64,000 nucleotides of DNA, taken from contig NZ_JACBZS010000001.1 of NCBI RefSeq assembly GCF_013408305.1, forward strand, positions 124,001 to 188,000, in the 5' to 3' direction. Position numbers and translations under genes: made by a program. The notes under the pieces were generated by a model. The model was not told the DNA's origin. It was given only the letters and a program-made list of their open reading frames with translations, and made no database searches. This DNA is from Naumannella cuiyingiana (GTDB taxonomy: Bacteria; Actinomycetota; Actinomycetes; Propionibacteriales; Propionibacteriaceae). Shown here piece by piece: positions 1 to 6,790 of this stretch (its first letter is position 1; each line of letters begins with the position of its first letter).

Positions 1-35
1 GGCGGCGGTCCTCCCCCTTCTCGGGTCGTGCTCAT
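1..35 (-). CDS. 5' end of an unidentified gene, cut by the window edge
   Basis: An ATG at 33-35 on the minus strand opens a frame reading MSTTREGGGPP to the edge. A purine-rich AAGGGGAG lies about 6 nt upstream, a good ribosome binding site, which is why I call a start here. The preceding minus-strand gene (semialdehyde dehydrogenase) ends 93 bp away, so this could be the next gene of the catabolic operon. Only 11 residues are visible and no function can be assigned. Confidence 0.45.
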   Translation of the reverse strand, partial: MSTTREGGGPP

Positions 36-128
36 GGCGAACTCCCCTTCCCGCTCGGTTCCCCCGTACGGTCGTCCACTGATTCAGGCTCGCTCCCCGA
101 GGCTGCCGCGTCCAGCGTTTCGCCCGAA

Positions 129-1652
129 TCAGACGAACTCGACCCCCTGGGCGAGCGGGAGCTGGCCGGAGTAGTTGACCGTATTGGTCGCGGGCCGCAT
201 GTAGGACTGCCAGGAGTCCGAACCCGACTCCCGGCCACCACCGGTCTCCTTCTCGCCGCCGAAGGCGCCGCCGATCTCCGCGCCCGAGGTGCCGATGTTG
301 ACGTTGGCGATCCCGGTGTCGGAGCCCGCACTGGAGACGAACAGCTCGGCCTCGGCCTGGTCGCCGGTGAAGATCGCCGCGCTCAGGCCCTGCGGAACCG
401 CATTGTTCATCGCGATGGCGTCCTCGATGTCGTCGTAGGTCATCACATAGAGGATCGGGGCGAAGGTCTCCTCGGTGACGATCGCTTCCTGGCCCGGCAT
501 GGACACCACGGCCGGCTCGACGTAGTACGCCTCGGGCGCCTCGTCGGCCAGCACCCGCTCGCCACCGGCGCGGACCTTGCCGCCCTGGGCCTGGGCCTCG
601 TCCAGCGCCCGCCGCATCCCCTCGAATGCCTTCTCGTTGATCAACGGGCCGACCAGCGTTCCCTCGGCCTCCGGGTCGCCGATCGCCAGCGTGCCGTAGG
701 CGGCGGTGATCCGGCCGACCAGCTCGTCGGCGATCGAGGAGTGCACGATCAGGCGGCGCATGCTGGTGCAGCGCTGCCCGGCGGTGCCGGCGGCGGCGAA
801 GACGATGCCGCGTACCGCAAGATCGAGATCGGCGCTCGGGGTGACGATCGCCGCGTTGTTGCCGCCCAGCTCGAGCAGCAACTTGCCGAACCGCGCGGCG
901 ACGCGCGGCCCGACCTCGCGGCCCATTCGGACCGAGCCGGTGGCAGAGACCAGCGCCACCCGCGGGTCGTCGACCAGCCGCTCGCCGCCGGCCCGGTCGG
1001 AAACGATCACGTGGTGCAGGTCGGCCGGCGCACCGACCTCGGCGACGGCCTTCCCCAGCAGCGCGTCCGCGGCCAGCGCGGTCAGCGACGTCAGCTCGCT
1101 CGGCTTCCACACCACGGTATTGCCGCAGACCAGCGCGAGGGCGGTGTTCCACGCCCAGACCGCGGCCGGGAAGTTGAATGCGGAGATGATCCCGACCACG
1201 CCGAGTGGGTGCCAGGTCTCCATCAGGCGATGCCCCGGCCGCTCCGAGGGCATCGTCTTGCCGTAGAGCTGGCGCGACTGGCCGACGGCCAGGTCGCAGA
1301 TGTCGATCATCTCCTGGACCTCACCGAGCGCCTCGGAGGTGATCTTGCCCGCCTCGGCGGTGACGATCCGGGCCAGGTCGGCCTTGTGCTCGGTGAGCAG
1401 CTCTCCCCAGCGCTTGATCAGATTGCCGCGCACCGGTGCCGGGGTGTCGCGCCAGGCGGGGAACGCCGCAGCGGCACGGGAGATCTTGTCGTCGATGCTC
1501 GCCGCATCGTCCCCGGTCGCGCCGGGCAGCGCACCGCCGGTGATCGGGGTACGCGTGGCGAAGTCGCCGCCGATCCGATCCGGGGCCACGCCGCAGGCGG
1601 CGAGGGCGTCGGTGACGGATCCGGCGATGGTCGCGGTGCCGGGCAGGGTCAT
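129..1652 (-). CDS. amaB: L-aminoadipate-semialdehyde dehydrogenase (ALDH7 family)
   Basis: NAD-dependent aldehyde dehydrogenase of 507 aa, the usual length for the family. The catalytic cysteine is Cys295 in GQRCTS and the general base is Glu261 in LELGG; the Rossmann-domain motif FNFPAAVWAWN is near residues 159-169. The whole protein resembles the antiquitin/AmaB (ALDH7) group, which oxidises 2-aminoadipate 6-semialdehyde to L-2-aminoadipate. Its ATG overlaps the stop of the upstream hglS-like gene by 4 bp, so translation is probably coupled. The neighbours (FAD oxidase, HglS, aminotransferase) support a role in lysine or pipecolate catabolism. Substrate specificity is inferred; a broader semialdehyde range is possible. 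Confidence 0.88.
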   Translation of the reverse strand: MTLPGTATIAGSVTDALAACGVAPDRIGGDFATRTPITGGALPGATGDDAASIDDKISRAAAAFPAWRDTPAPVRGNLIKRWGELLTEHKADLARIVTAEAGKITSEALGEVQEMIDICDLAVGQSRQLYGKTMPSERPGHRLMETWHPLGVVGIISAFNFPAAVWAWNTALALVCGNTVVWKPSELTSLTALAADALLGKAVAEVGAPADLHHVIVSDRAGGERLVDDPRVALVSATGSVRMGREVGPRVAARFGKLLLELGGNNAAIVTPSADLDLAVRGIVFAAAGTAGQRCTSMRRLIVHSSIADELVGRITAAYGTLAIGDPEAEGTLVGPLINEKAFEGMRRALDEAQAQGGKVRAGGERVLADEAPEAYYVEPAVVSMPGQEAIVTEETFAPILYVMTYDDIEDAIAMNNAVPQGLSAAIFTGDQAEAELFVSSAGSDTGIANVNIGTSGAEIGGAFGGEKETGGGRESGSDSWQSYMRPATNTVNYSGQLPLAQGVEFV

Positions 1653-3112
1653 GATCGATCTCCAATCGGTTCGGTGCGGATGCTGATGCCGAGTCGGTCG
1701 GCCGCGGCGGCCAGCGACTCGGTACGACGCGCGGCGTAGAGCCGCTGGGGATCGGCGATGGCGACGCCGATCAGCTCGGACAGTCGGGCGAGATCGTAGT
1801 CCTCGCCCGACCGGGAGGCATCGCGCGTACCCTCCCCGGTGAGGTTGGACTGGAAGATCCCGGCGGCCGAGCGGGGCAGGAAGTCCTCGTAGACGATCGG
1901 TTCGGCGACGAGCACGCCGCCGGCGACCAGGTCGGCAAGGTCGTGCTCGCCGCCGCGTACCACGGAGTCCTCGCCCACGGTGTAGCTGAACCAGCCCAGG
2001 CCCTGCTCGGCCAGCCCGGACTCGGTGTCCGGCAGTCCCGCGGCCCAGACCGTCCGGGCGGTGCGCTGGCGGGGCGTGCCCAGGGCCCGGATCCGTGGCC
2101 CGTCGCCGCTCGGCCCCGCCTCGGCGGGCCCGTCCGGGTCGGCGGCCAGTCGGCGGTCGGTCTCGGTGAGCAGCTCGTCGTAGCGGTCCCGTCCCGCCGG
2201 GGTCAGCGCGATCCCGCGCGCCTCGACCTCGCCGAACCGGACGCGGAGCGCGCCGGGGCCCTCGGTGCCGTCGGCGAAGCGGAAGCTGCGTTCCTCGTCC
2301 AGCGCCCGGAACGAGGTCTGGCGCAACAACACGTCGGGCCCGTTCCAGCGCGGCGGGCCCTGGATCTCGTCGATCATGGTGATCCCGCGGCGTTCCATCC
2401 GGTCGTAGAGCTGATCGATGTCCAGCACCCGGGGCGTCAGGTGGTTGATGTGGGTCGACGTCACACCCGCGATGTCGGCGGCGACCGCGCTGACCCGTTC
2501 CAGGCGCCGGTACCAGTCGTGGTCGACCGGCTCCGCCGACAGTTCGAACGCGCCGGTGGCGAGCTCGAGCAGTCGCTCGGCGTCGTCATCGCGCAGCCCG
2601 CCGCCGGCGATCGCGGCATCGGCGAGTTCGAGCAGCTCCGGGCCGAACAGTTGCCGCGAGGCGACGAAGGCCTCGACCTGGGCGCCGAGCTCGGGATCGA
2701 AGAAGCGCCGATCGCCCGGGGTGAGCATCGAGGTGAACACTCGGAAGGGGTTGCGGGCCAGCTCGTCGGCCGTGGTCGGCCGGAACGCGGTGGAGACCAC
2801 GGGCACCGCGGAGGCGGCCGCATCGCGCAGGTCGTAGAAGCCGACCGGGCTCATCCCGAACGCGCCGAACACCCGCGCCACCTCCGCGAGCTCGCGCGGG
2901 GAACCGACCCGGATCGCGCCGTGCCGCTCGGCGGTCACCCGGTGGATCGACCCGAGCCGTTCCGCGCCCGCCGGGTCGGCGGCCGCGACATCGGTGTTCA
3001 CCTCCGTCGAGACCTCGACCAGCGTGGTGTAGGCGGGCACCTCGGCCCCGTACATGGCCGACAGCCTGCGGGCGAACGCGGCCCGCAGTTGCCAGGCCGG
3101 GACGAAACTCAT
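1649..3112 (-). CDS. hglS: 2-oxoadipate dioxygenase/decarboxylase (DUF1338, HglS-like)
   Basis: Protein of 487 aa starting MSFVPAWQ. It matches the DUF1338 VOC-like family whose characterised member HglS converts 2-oxoadipate with O2 to D-2-hydroxyglutarate and CO2 using Fe(II). Visible landmarks are HGAIR (His64, Arg68), THINHLTPR (His221/His224), FGEVEARG (Glu295/Glu297) and the family-typical YEDFLPRSAAGIFQSNL near the C-terminus. His64, one of the second histidines and one of the glutamates are the likely metal ligands and Arg68 a likely substrate arginine; this assignment is from memory of the family. An open frame extends further upstream, but that part is a shadow of the oxidase gene; the chosen ATG lies 29 bp after the oxidase stop. 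Downstream it overlaps amaB by 4 bp. Confidence 0.88.
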   Translation of the reverse strand: MSFVPAWQLRAAFARRLSAMYGAEVPAYTTLVEVSTEVNTDVAAADPAGAERLGSIHRVTAERHGAIRVGSPRELAEVARVFGAFGMSPVGFYDLRDAAASAVPVVSTAFRPTTADELARNPFRVFTSMLTPGDRRFFDPELGAQVEAFVASRQLFGPELLELADAAIAGGGLRDDDAERLLELATGAFELSAEPVDHDWYRRLERVSAVAADIAGVTSTHINHLTPRVLDIDQLYDRMERRGITMIDEIQGPPRWNGPDVLLRQTSFRALDEERSFRFADGTEGPGALRVRFGEVEARGIALTPAGRDRYDELLTETDRRLAADPDGPAEAGPSGDGPRIRALGTPRQRTARTVWAAGLPDTESGLAEQGLGWFSYTVGEDSVVRGGEHDLADLVAGGVLVAEPIVYEDFLPRSAAGIFQSNLTGEGTRDASRSGEDYDLARLSELIGVAIADPQRLYAARRTESLAAAADRLGISIRTEPIGDRS

Positions 3113-3141
3113 CGCTGCCCTTTCGATCGATCGTGGACGGT

Positions 3142-4329
3142 TCAGATGATGTGCAACTCGCGCGGCCGTTCGGCACGGCGGGCGAACCGCTCGGCGCTGA
3201 ACGGCGCGGGATCCATGAAGGGGCGCCGGCCGAGCACCAGATCGGCGACGATCCGCCCGGCACCGGGCGCCTGGAGGAATCCGTGGCCGGAGAAGCCGGT
3301 GGCATAGAGGAATCCCGGCACCCGATCGCTCGCCCCGATCAGGGCGTTGTGGTCGGGCGTGTTCTCGTACAGCCCGGCCCATCCGCCGGTGGTGGGCAGG
3401 TCGGCCAGCCCGGGTGCGCAGACCCGTGCGGCGGCCCGGAACCCGGGGAGCCACTCCTCGCTCGGCTCGCGGTCGAAACCGTCGGGGGTGTCGGGATCGG
3501 AGATGCCGACCAGCAATCCGTCGTCGGCCGCGGCGGTCCGGGCGCCGAAGCTCGCGTTGTGGAAGTACATGGTGGTGGCGAGGTCGAGGGTGAACGGCAC
3601 CCGCGGCCATCCTCCGCGCCGGGGCGGGGTGATCGCGATCTGTCGTTTCACCGGGGTGACCGGCAGGTCGACGCCCACCCAGTCCCCGACGCGGGCACTC
3701 CACGCCCCGGCGCAGCAGATCACCGTGTCGGTCGCGACCAGGCGGTCGCCGACCCGGACCCCGGCCACCCGGCCGCCGGTGAGCTCGATGCCGGTCACCG
3801 CGGTGCGGGTGCAGATGGTGGCGCCGGCGCGGGCGGCAGCGACGGCGTACCCGTCGACGACGCGGGCCGGCTGGGCGAATCCGTCGCGCGGCGACCACGA
3901 CGCCGCCACGAGGGCGGCGGGATCCACCGGCGGACAGAGCGCCGCCGCCTCCTGCGGGCCGATCACCCGGGCGCCCGCGCCGAACGCGTTCTGCACCGCG
4001 ACGGCGTCCTCGCAGACCGGGAGGTCCGCATCGTCGCGGACCAGGAACAGGTAGCCCACCCGGTGCAGCCCGATGTCGCAGCCGACCTCGGCGCCGAAGT
4101 CCAGATAGCGCCGCAGGCTCCATGCGGCCAGCTCGACATTGGCGGGATCGGAGAAGGTGGCGCGCACCCCGCCCAGCGGCTTGGCCGAAGATCCGGCGCC
4201 CAGCTCGGCCGCCTCGAGCACCACGACATCCGACAGCCCGCCGGCGGCGAGGTGGTGGGCCACCGAGACCCCGAGCACGCCGCCGCCGATGACGACCGCA
4301 GCGGCGCGGTCCGGGAGCGGTGCGGACAT
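3142..4329 (-). CDS. FAD-dependent amino-acid oxidase (DAO family), possible L-pipecolate oxidase
   Basis: Protein of 395 aa from ATG 4329 (MSAPLPDR). A dinucleotide-binding signature VVIGGGVLGVSVAHHL begins near residue 12, and the C-terminal FSGHGFLQAPGAGRIV is typical of DadA/glycine-oxidase-like flavoproteins. Such enzymes oxidise a C-N bond of an amino or imino acid and reduce O2 or a quinone. Its position as first gene of an operon with hglS and amaB suggests it makes the 2-aminoadipate semialdehyde precursor, as L-pipecolate oxidase AmaA does; this is inference. An in-frame ATG at 4383 would add 18 residues and run through the palindromic control region, so I prefer 4329. D-amino acid, sarcosine or N-methyl substrates remain possible. 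Confidence 0.75.
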   Translation of the reverse strand: MSAPLPDRAAAVVIGGGVLGVSVAHHLAAGGLSDVVVLEAAELGAGSSAKPLGGVRATFSDPANVELAAWSLRRYLDFGAEVGCDIGLHRVGYLFLVRDDADLPVCEDAVAVQNAFGAGARVIGPQEAAALCPPVDPAALVAASWSPRDGFAQPARVVDGYAVAAARAGATICTRTAVTGIELTGGRVAGVRVGDRLVATDTVICCAGAWSARVGDWVGVDLPVTPVKRQIAITPPRRGGWPRVPFTLDLATTMYFHNASFGARTAAADDGLLVGISDPDTPDGFDREPSEEWLPGFRAAARVCAPGLADLPTTGGWAGLYENTPDHNALIGASDRVPGFLYATGFSGHGFLQAPGAGRIVADLVLGRRPFMDPAPFSAERFARRAERPRELHII

Positions 4330-4362
4330 GGCGCCATCCCACCCCGCCGATCCGTTTACGTC

Positions 4363-4405
4363 AAGTGAAGTTTCCTTGACCAATCACTTCACAGCTTGCG
4401 AAGCT
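4363..4405. promoter_or_regulatory. Palindromic operator region between the oxidase operon and the lysR gene
   Basis: The 82-bp divergent gap holds a perfect inverted repeat GTGAAGT (4365-4371) and ACTTCAC (4386-4392) with a 14-nt spacer, directly followed by a second perfect palindrome AGCTT-GCG-AAGCT (4393-4405). The region is clearly more AT-rich than its surroundings. Interrupted dyads of this kind between a LysR gene and its divergent target are the classical LysR binding arrangement, so I infer autoregulation plus control of the catabolic operon. Binding is not proven. Confidence 0.6.
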
Positions 4406-4411
4406 TTCCCG

Positions 4412-5326
4412 ATGCAGTGGTCACCGCAGCAACTGGAGGCATTCCTCGCCGTGTCCGGCGAGGCGACCATGGCCGAGGCCGCCGACCGGCTGGGCCTCAG
4501 CCTGGCCGCGGTGTCCCAGCGCATCGCGGCCCTGCAGGCCGGACTGCCCGAACCGTTGCTGGTCCGCGACGGTCGGCGCCTGGTCACCACCGACGCCGGC
4601 CGCACCTTCGCGCGGTACGCCGAGCGCATCCTCGCCACCGCCCGCGAGGCCGAGCAGGCACTGGCGGCCGATGCGACCCGGCGGGCGACGGTGACGCTGG
4701 GCGTGTTCGGGTCGGCCGCGGCCACCATCGTCCCGGCGGCGATGCACGAGCTGGCGGGCCACGCGGCGATCGCGGTCGAGACCCGCGAGATCGGCGTGGA
4801 CGAGTTGGGCGCCGCGGTGGCCGCCGGCCGGGTCGATCTCGGCCTCGGAGTGGGGTACGCCGATGCGCCGGAACCGCCCCTGCGCGGCGTCGACACCGAG
4901 GTGCTGCAGACCGAGGAGCTGCTGTTGGCGCTGCCCCCGGGATCGGATCCGGATCCGGCCGGCCGCGCCGCGCTGGCCGATCGGCTCGACTGGATTCTCG
5001 GGCCGGCGAGTTCCTACTTCGGTCGGGCGGTCCGGGTCGCCTGCGGGCGTGCCGGCATCACGCCGCGGGTGCGACACGAGGTCACCGACACCGCCGTGGC
5101 GATCGCGCTGGCCGAGGCCGGCGCGGGCATCACTCCCGTCACCGCCCGCATGGTGCGGCTGCGCCCGACGAGCTCACCGCTGGTGCCGCTGCCGGTCCCG
5201 GCGTACCGACAGGTCGTGATTCGCGCGCGGCGGGCCCAGTTGTCGCGACCGAGCGTGCGTGCCGTTGCGGACGCGCTCACCCGCGCGACGATCGGCACGG
5301 CCGGGGGCGCCGCCGGCGTGCCGTAA
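4412..5326 (+). CDS. LysR-family transcriptional regulator (ArgP/LysG-like)
   Basis: Protein of 304 aa. The N-terminal winged helix-turn-helix spans about residues 5-60 (QQLEAFLAVSGEATMAEAADRLG, then AAVSQRIAALQ, split here), followed by a LysR substrate-binding domain to the end. The opening MQWSPQQLEAFLAV and the spacing of the HTH resemble the ArgP/LysG subgroup, whose members respond to lysine or arginine. That fits its place, divergent from a putative lysine/pipecolate catabolic operon and 32 bp upstream of an aminotransferase with which it may be co-transcribed. Effector and targets are inferred. The ATG is chosen because the HTH begins immediately after it; the open frame upstream is a shadow of the oxidase gene. 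Confidence 0.85.
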   Translation: MQWSPQQLEAFLAVSGEATMAEAADRLGLSLAAVSQRIAALQAGLPEPLLVRDGRRLVTTDAGRTFARYAERILATAREAEQALAADATRRATVTLGVFGSAAATIVPAAMHELAGHAAIAVETREIGVDELGAAVAAGRVDLGLGVGYADAPEPPLRGVDTEVLQTEELLLALPPGSDPDPAGRAALADRLDWILGPASSYFGRAVRVACGRAGITPRVRHEVTDTAVAIALAEAGAGITPVTARMVRLRPTSSPLVPLPVPAYRQVVIRARRAQLSRPSVRAVADALTRATIGTAGGAAGVP

Positions 5327-5358
5327 CGTCGGCCGGGCACGCGAGCGAGGGAGGCAGC

Positions 5359-6516
5359 ATGCACAACCCGTTGGTCGATCGGATGCGGGGCTTCGGCACG
5401 ACGATCTTCGCCGAGATGACGGCACTCGCCGACGCCACGGGGGCGATCAATCTCGGCCAGGGCTTTCCCGACACCGACGGACCACCCGAGGTGCTCGAGG
5501 CCGCGCAACGGGCCATCACCGACGGGCACAACCAGTACCCGCCGGGCCGGGGCATCCCGGCCCTGCGCCGCGCGGTCGCCGAACACCAGCGCGCCTGGTA
5601 CGGCCAGAACTGGGATCCCGACACCGAGGTGTTGATCACCGCCGGCGCCAACGAGGCGATGACCGCCACCATCCTCGCCCTGTGCGAGCCGGGCGACGAG
5701 GTGATCCTGCTCGAGCCCGCTTTCGACTCCTACTGGGCCTCGATCGCCCTGGCCGGCGCGCGGGCGGTGCCGGTCCCGCTGCAGGGCCACGACCTGCGCC
5801 TGGACCCCGATCTCCTGCGCGCCGCGGTGAGTCCGCGTACCCGGTTGATCATCGTCAATTCCCCGCACAACCCGACCGGCCGCGTCCTCGATCGCACCGA
5901 GCTGCAAGCGATCGCCGACGTGGCAACCGAACGCGACCTGCTGGTGGTGACCGACGAGGTCTATGAGCACCTGACGTTCGATGATCATGCCCACCTTCCG
6001 CTGGCCGGGTTCGACGGCATGCGGGACCGCACGATCTCGATCTCGTCTGCCGGCAAGACCTTCTCGGTCACCGGCTGGAAGATCGGCTGGGTCTGCGCGG
6101 TGCCCGAGTTGATCAACGCGGTCACCACGGTCAAGCAGTTCATGACCTATGTGAACGGCGCGCCGTTCCAGCACGCGATCGCCGCCGGGCTGGGGCTGCC
6201 GCCCGAGCGGTTCGAGCAGATTCGCGCCGACCTGCAGGCCGGTCGCGACGTGTTGGTGCCGGCGCTGGCCGAGGCGGGCCTGGACGTGCTGCCGAGCCAG
6301 GGCACCTATTTCGTCACCGCGGACGTGTCGGCGCTCGGCGAGAGCGACGGGCTCGCCTTCTGCCGGTCCCTGCCGGAGCGGTGCGGCGTCGCGGCGATCC
6401 CCAGCCAGGTGTTCTACGCCGAGCAGACGCCCCGACCGCTGGTCCGCTTCGCGGTCTGCAAGCGACCCGACGTGCTGGCCGAGGCCGCGGACCGGCTGTC
6501 GGCGCTGCATCGCTGA
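5359..6516 (+). CDS. PLP-dependent class I/II aminotransferase, candidate 2-aminoadipate transaminase
   Basis: Protein of 385 aa with fold-type I aminotransferase landmarks: NSPHNPTGR (168-175), the PLP-contacting Asp199 and Tyr202 in TDEVYEHL, and the Schiff-base lysine Lys233 in SSAGKTFSVTGWKIGW. It starts at an ATG preceded by GAGGGAGG about 5 nt upstream. Close relatives are usually annotated as DapC-like N-succinyldiaminopimelate, methionine or kynurenine aminotransferases. In this neighbourhood a 2-aminoadipate to 2-oxoadipate transaminase is exactly the step missing between AmaB and HglS, and the kynurenine/aminoadipate transaminase family can do that chemistry. The specific substrate is inference; DapC or methionine transamination are real alternatives. 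Confidence 0.8.
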   Translation: MHNPLVDRMRGFGTTIFAEMTALADATGAINLGQGFPDTDGPPEVLEAAQRAITDGHNQYPPGRGIPALRRAVAEHQRAWYGQNWDPDTEVLITAGANEAMTATILALCEPGDEVILLEPAFDSYWASIALAGARAVPVPLQGHDLRLDPDLLRAAVSPRTRLIIVNSPHNPTGRVLDRTELQAIADVATERDLLVVTDEVYEHLTFDDHAHLPLAGFDGMRDRTISISSAGKTFSVTGWKIGWVCAVPELINAVTTVKQFMTYVNGAPFQHAIAAGLGLPPERFEQIRADLQAGRDVLVPALAEAGLDVLPSQGTYFVTADVSALGESDGLAFCRSLPERCGVAAIPSQVFYAEQTPRPLVRFAVCKRPDVLAEAADRLSALHR

Positions 6517-6550
6517 TCGCCGAGGTCGCGGTCCGGGTCGGCGGCAGAGC

Positions 6551-6636
6551 GCGCCACAACCGACCACTGGTCGGGGTTTGGTCCGGCCTGCGGCGTTCGC
6601 ACTCGCCGTTACCGACCACTGGTCGCGGTTGTGGCG
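6551..6636. repeat. Intergenic inverted repeat, member of the CCGACCACT palindrome family
   Basis: The 274-bp gap 6517-6790 carries no gene. It holds an imperfect inverted repeat: left arm 6551-6573 contains CCACAACCGACCACTGG and right arm 6613-6636 contains CCACTGGTCGCGGTTGTGG, so CCACAACC faces GGTTGTGG. Each arm also contains the near-palindrome CGACCACTGGTCG (6561-6573 and 6613-6625). There is no T-run, so it is not an obvious intrinsic terminator. The core CCGACCACT recurs at 24.7, 25.0 and 50.4 kb. Confidence 0.65.
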
Positions 6637-6790
6637 GCGCGATGTCGACGGCTTCGAATCGCGTCGGCCGAGGCTGCCCAAAGGCTGGCGGCACTCGGGC
6701 GGTGACGGTTAGGGTCGCAGTGGTTTGACCTTTCCGGCTGCCACTCGCGGGTGGCCGGCACCCCCGACCGTCCGACCGAAGGAAACATCA

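Noticed and set aside
32-331. 99-codon minus-strand frame across the left edge
   Set aside because: It overlaps the aldehyde dehydrogenase gene in another frame and is Ser/Arg/Pro-rich shadow.
3113-4342. N-terminal extension joining hglS to a frame inside the FAD oxidase
   Set aside because: Arg/Gly-rich shadow of the oxidase gene; the true HglS start is ATG 3112 with family-like sequence following.
4330-4383. Upstream ATG (4383) for the FAD oxidase
   Set aside because: It would place coding sequence over the palindromic operator, and the added 18 residues precede the conserved flavin motif without similarity.
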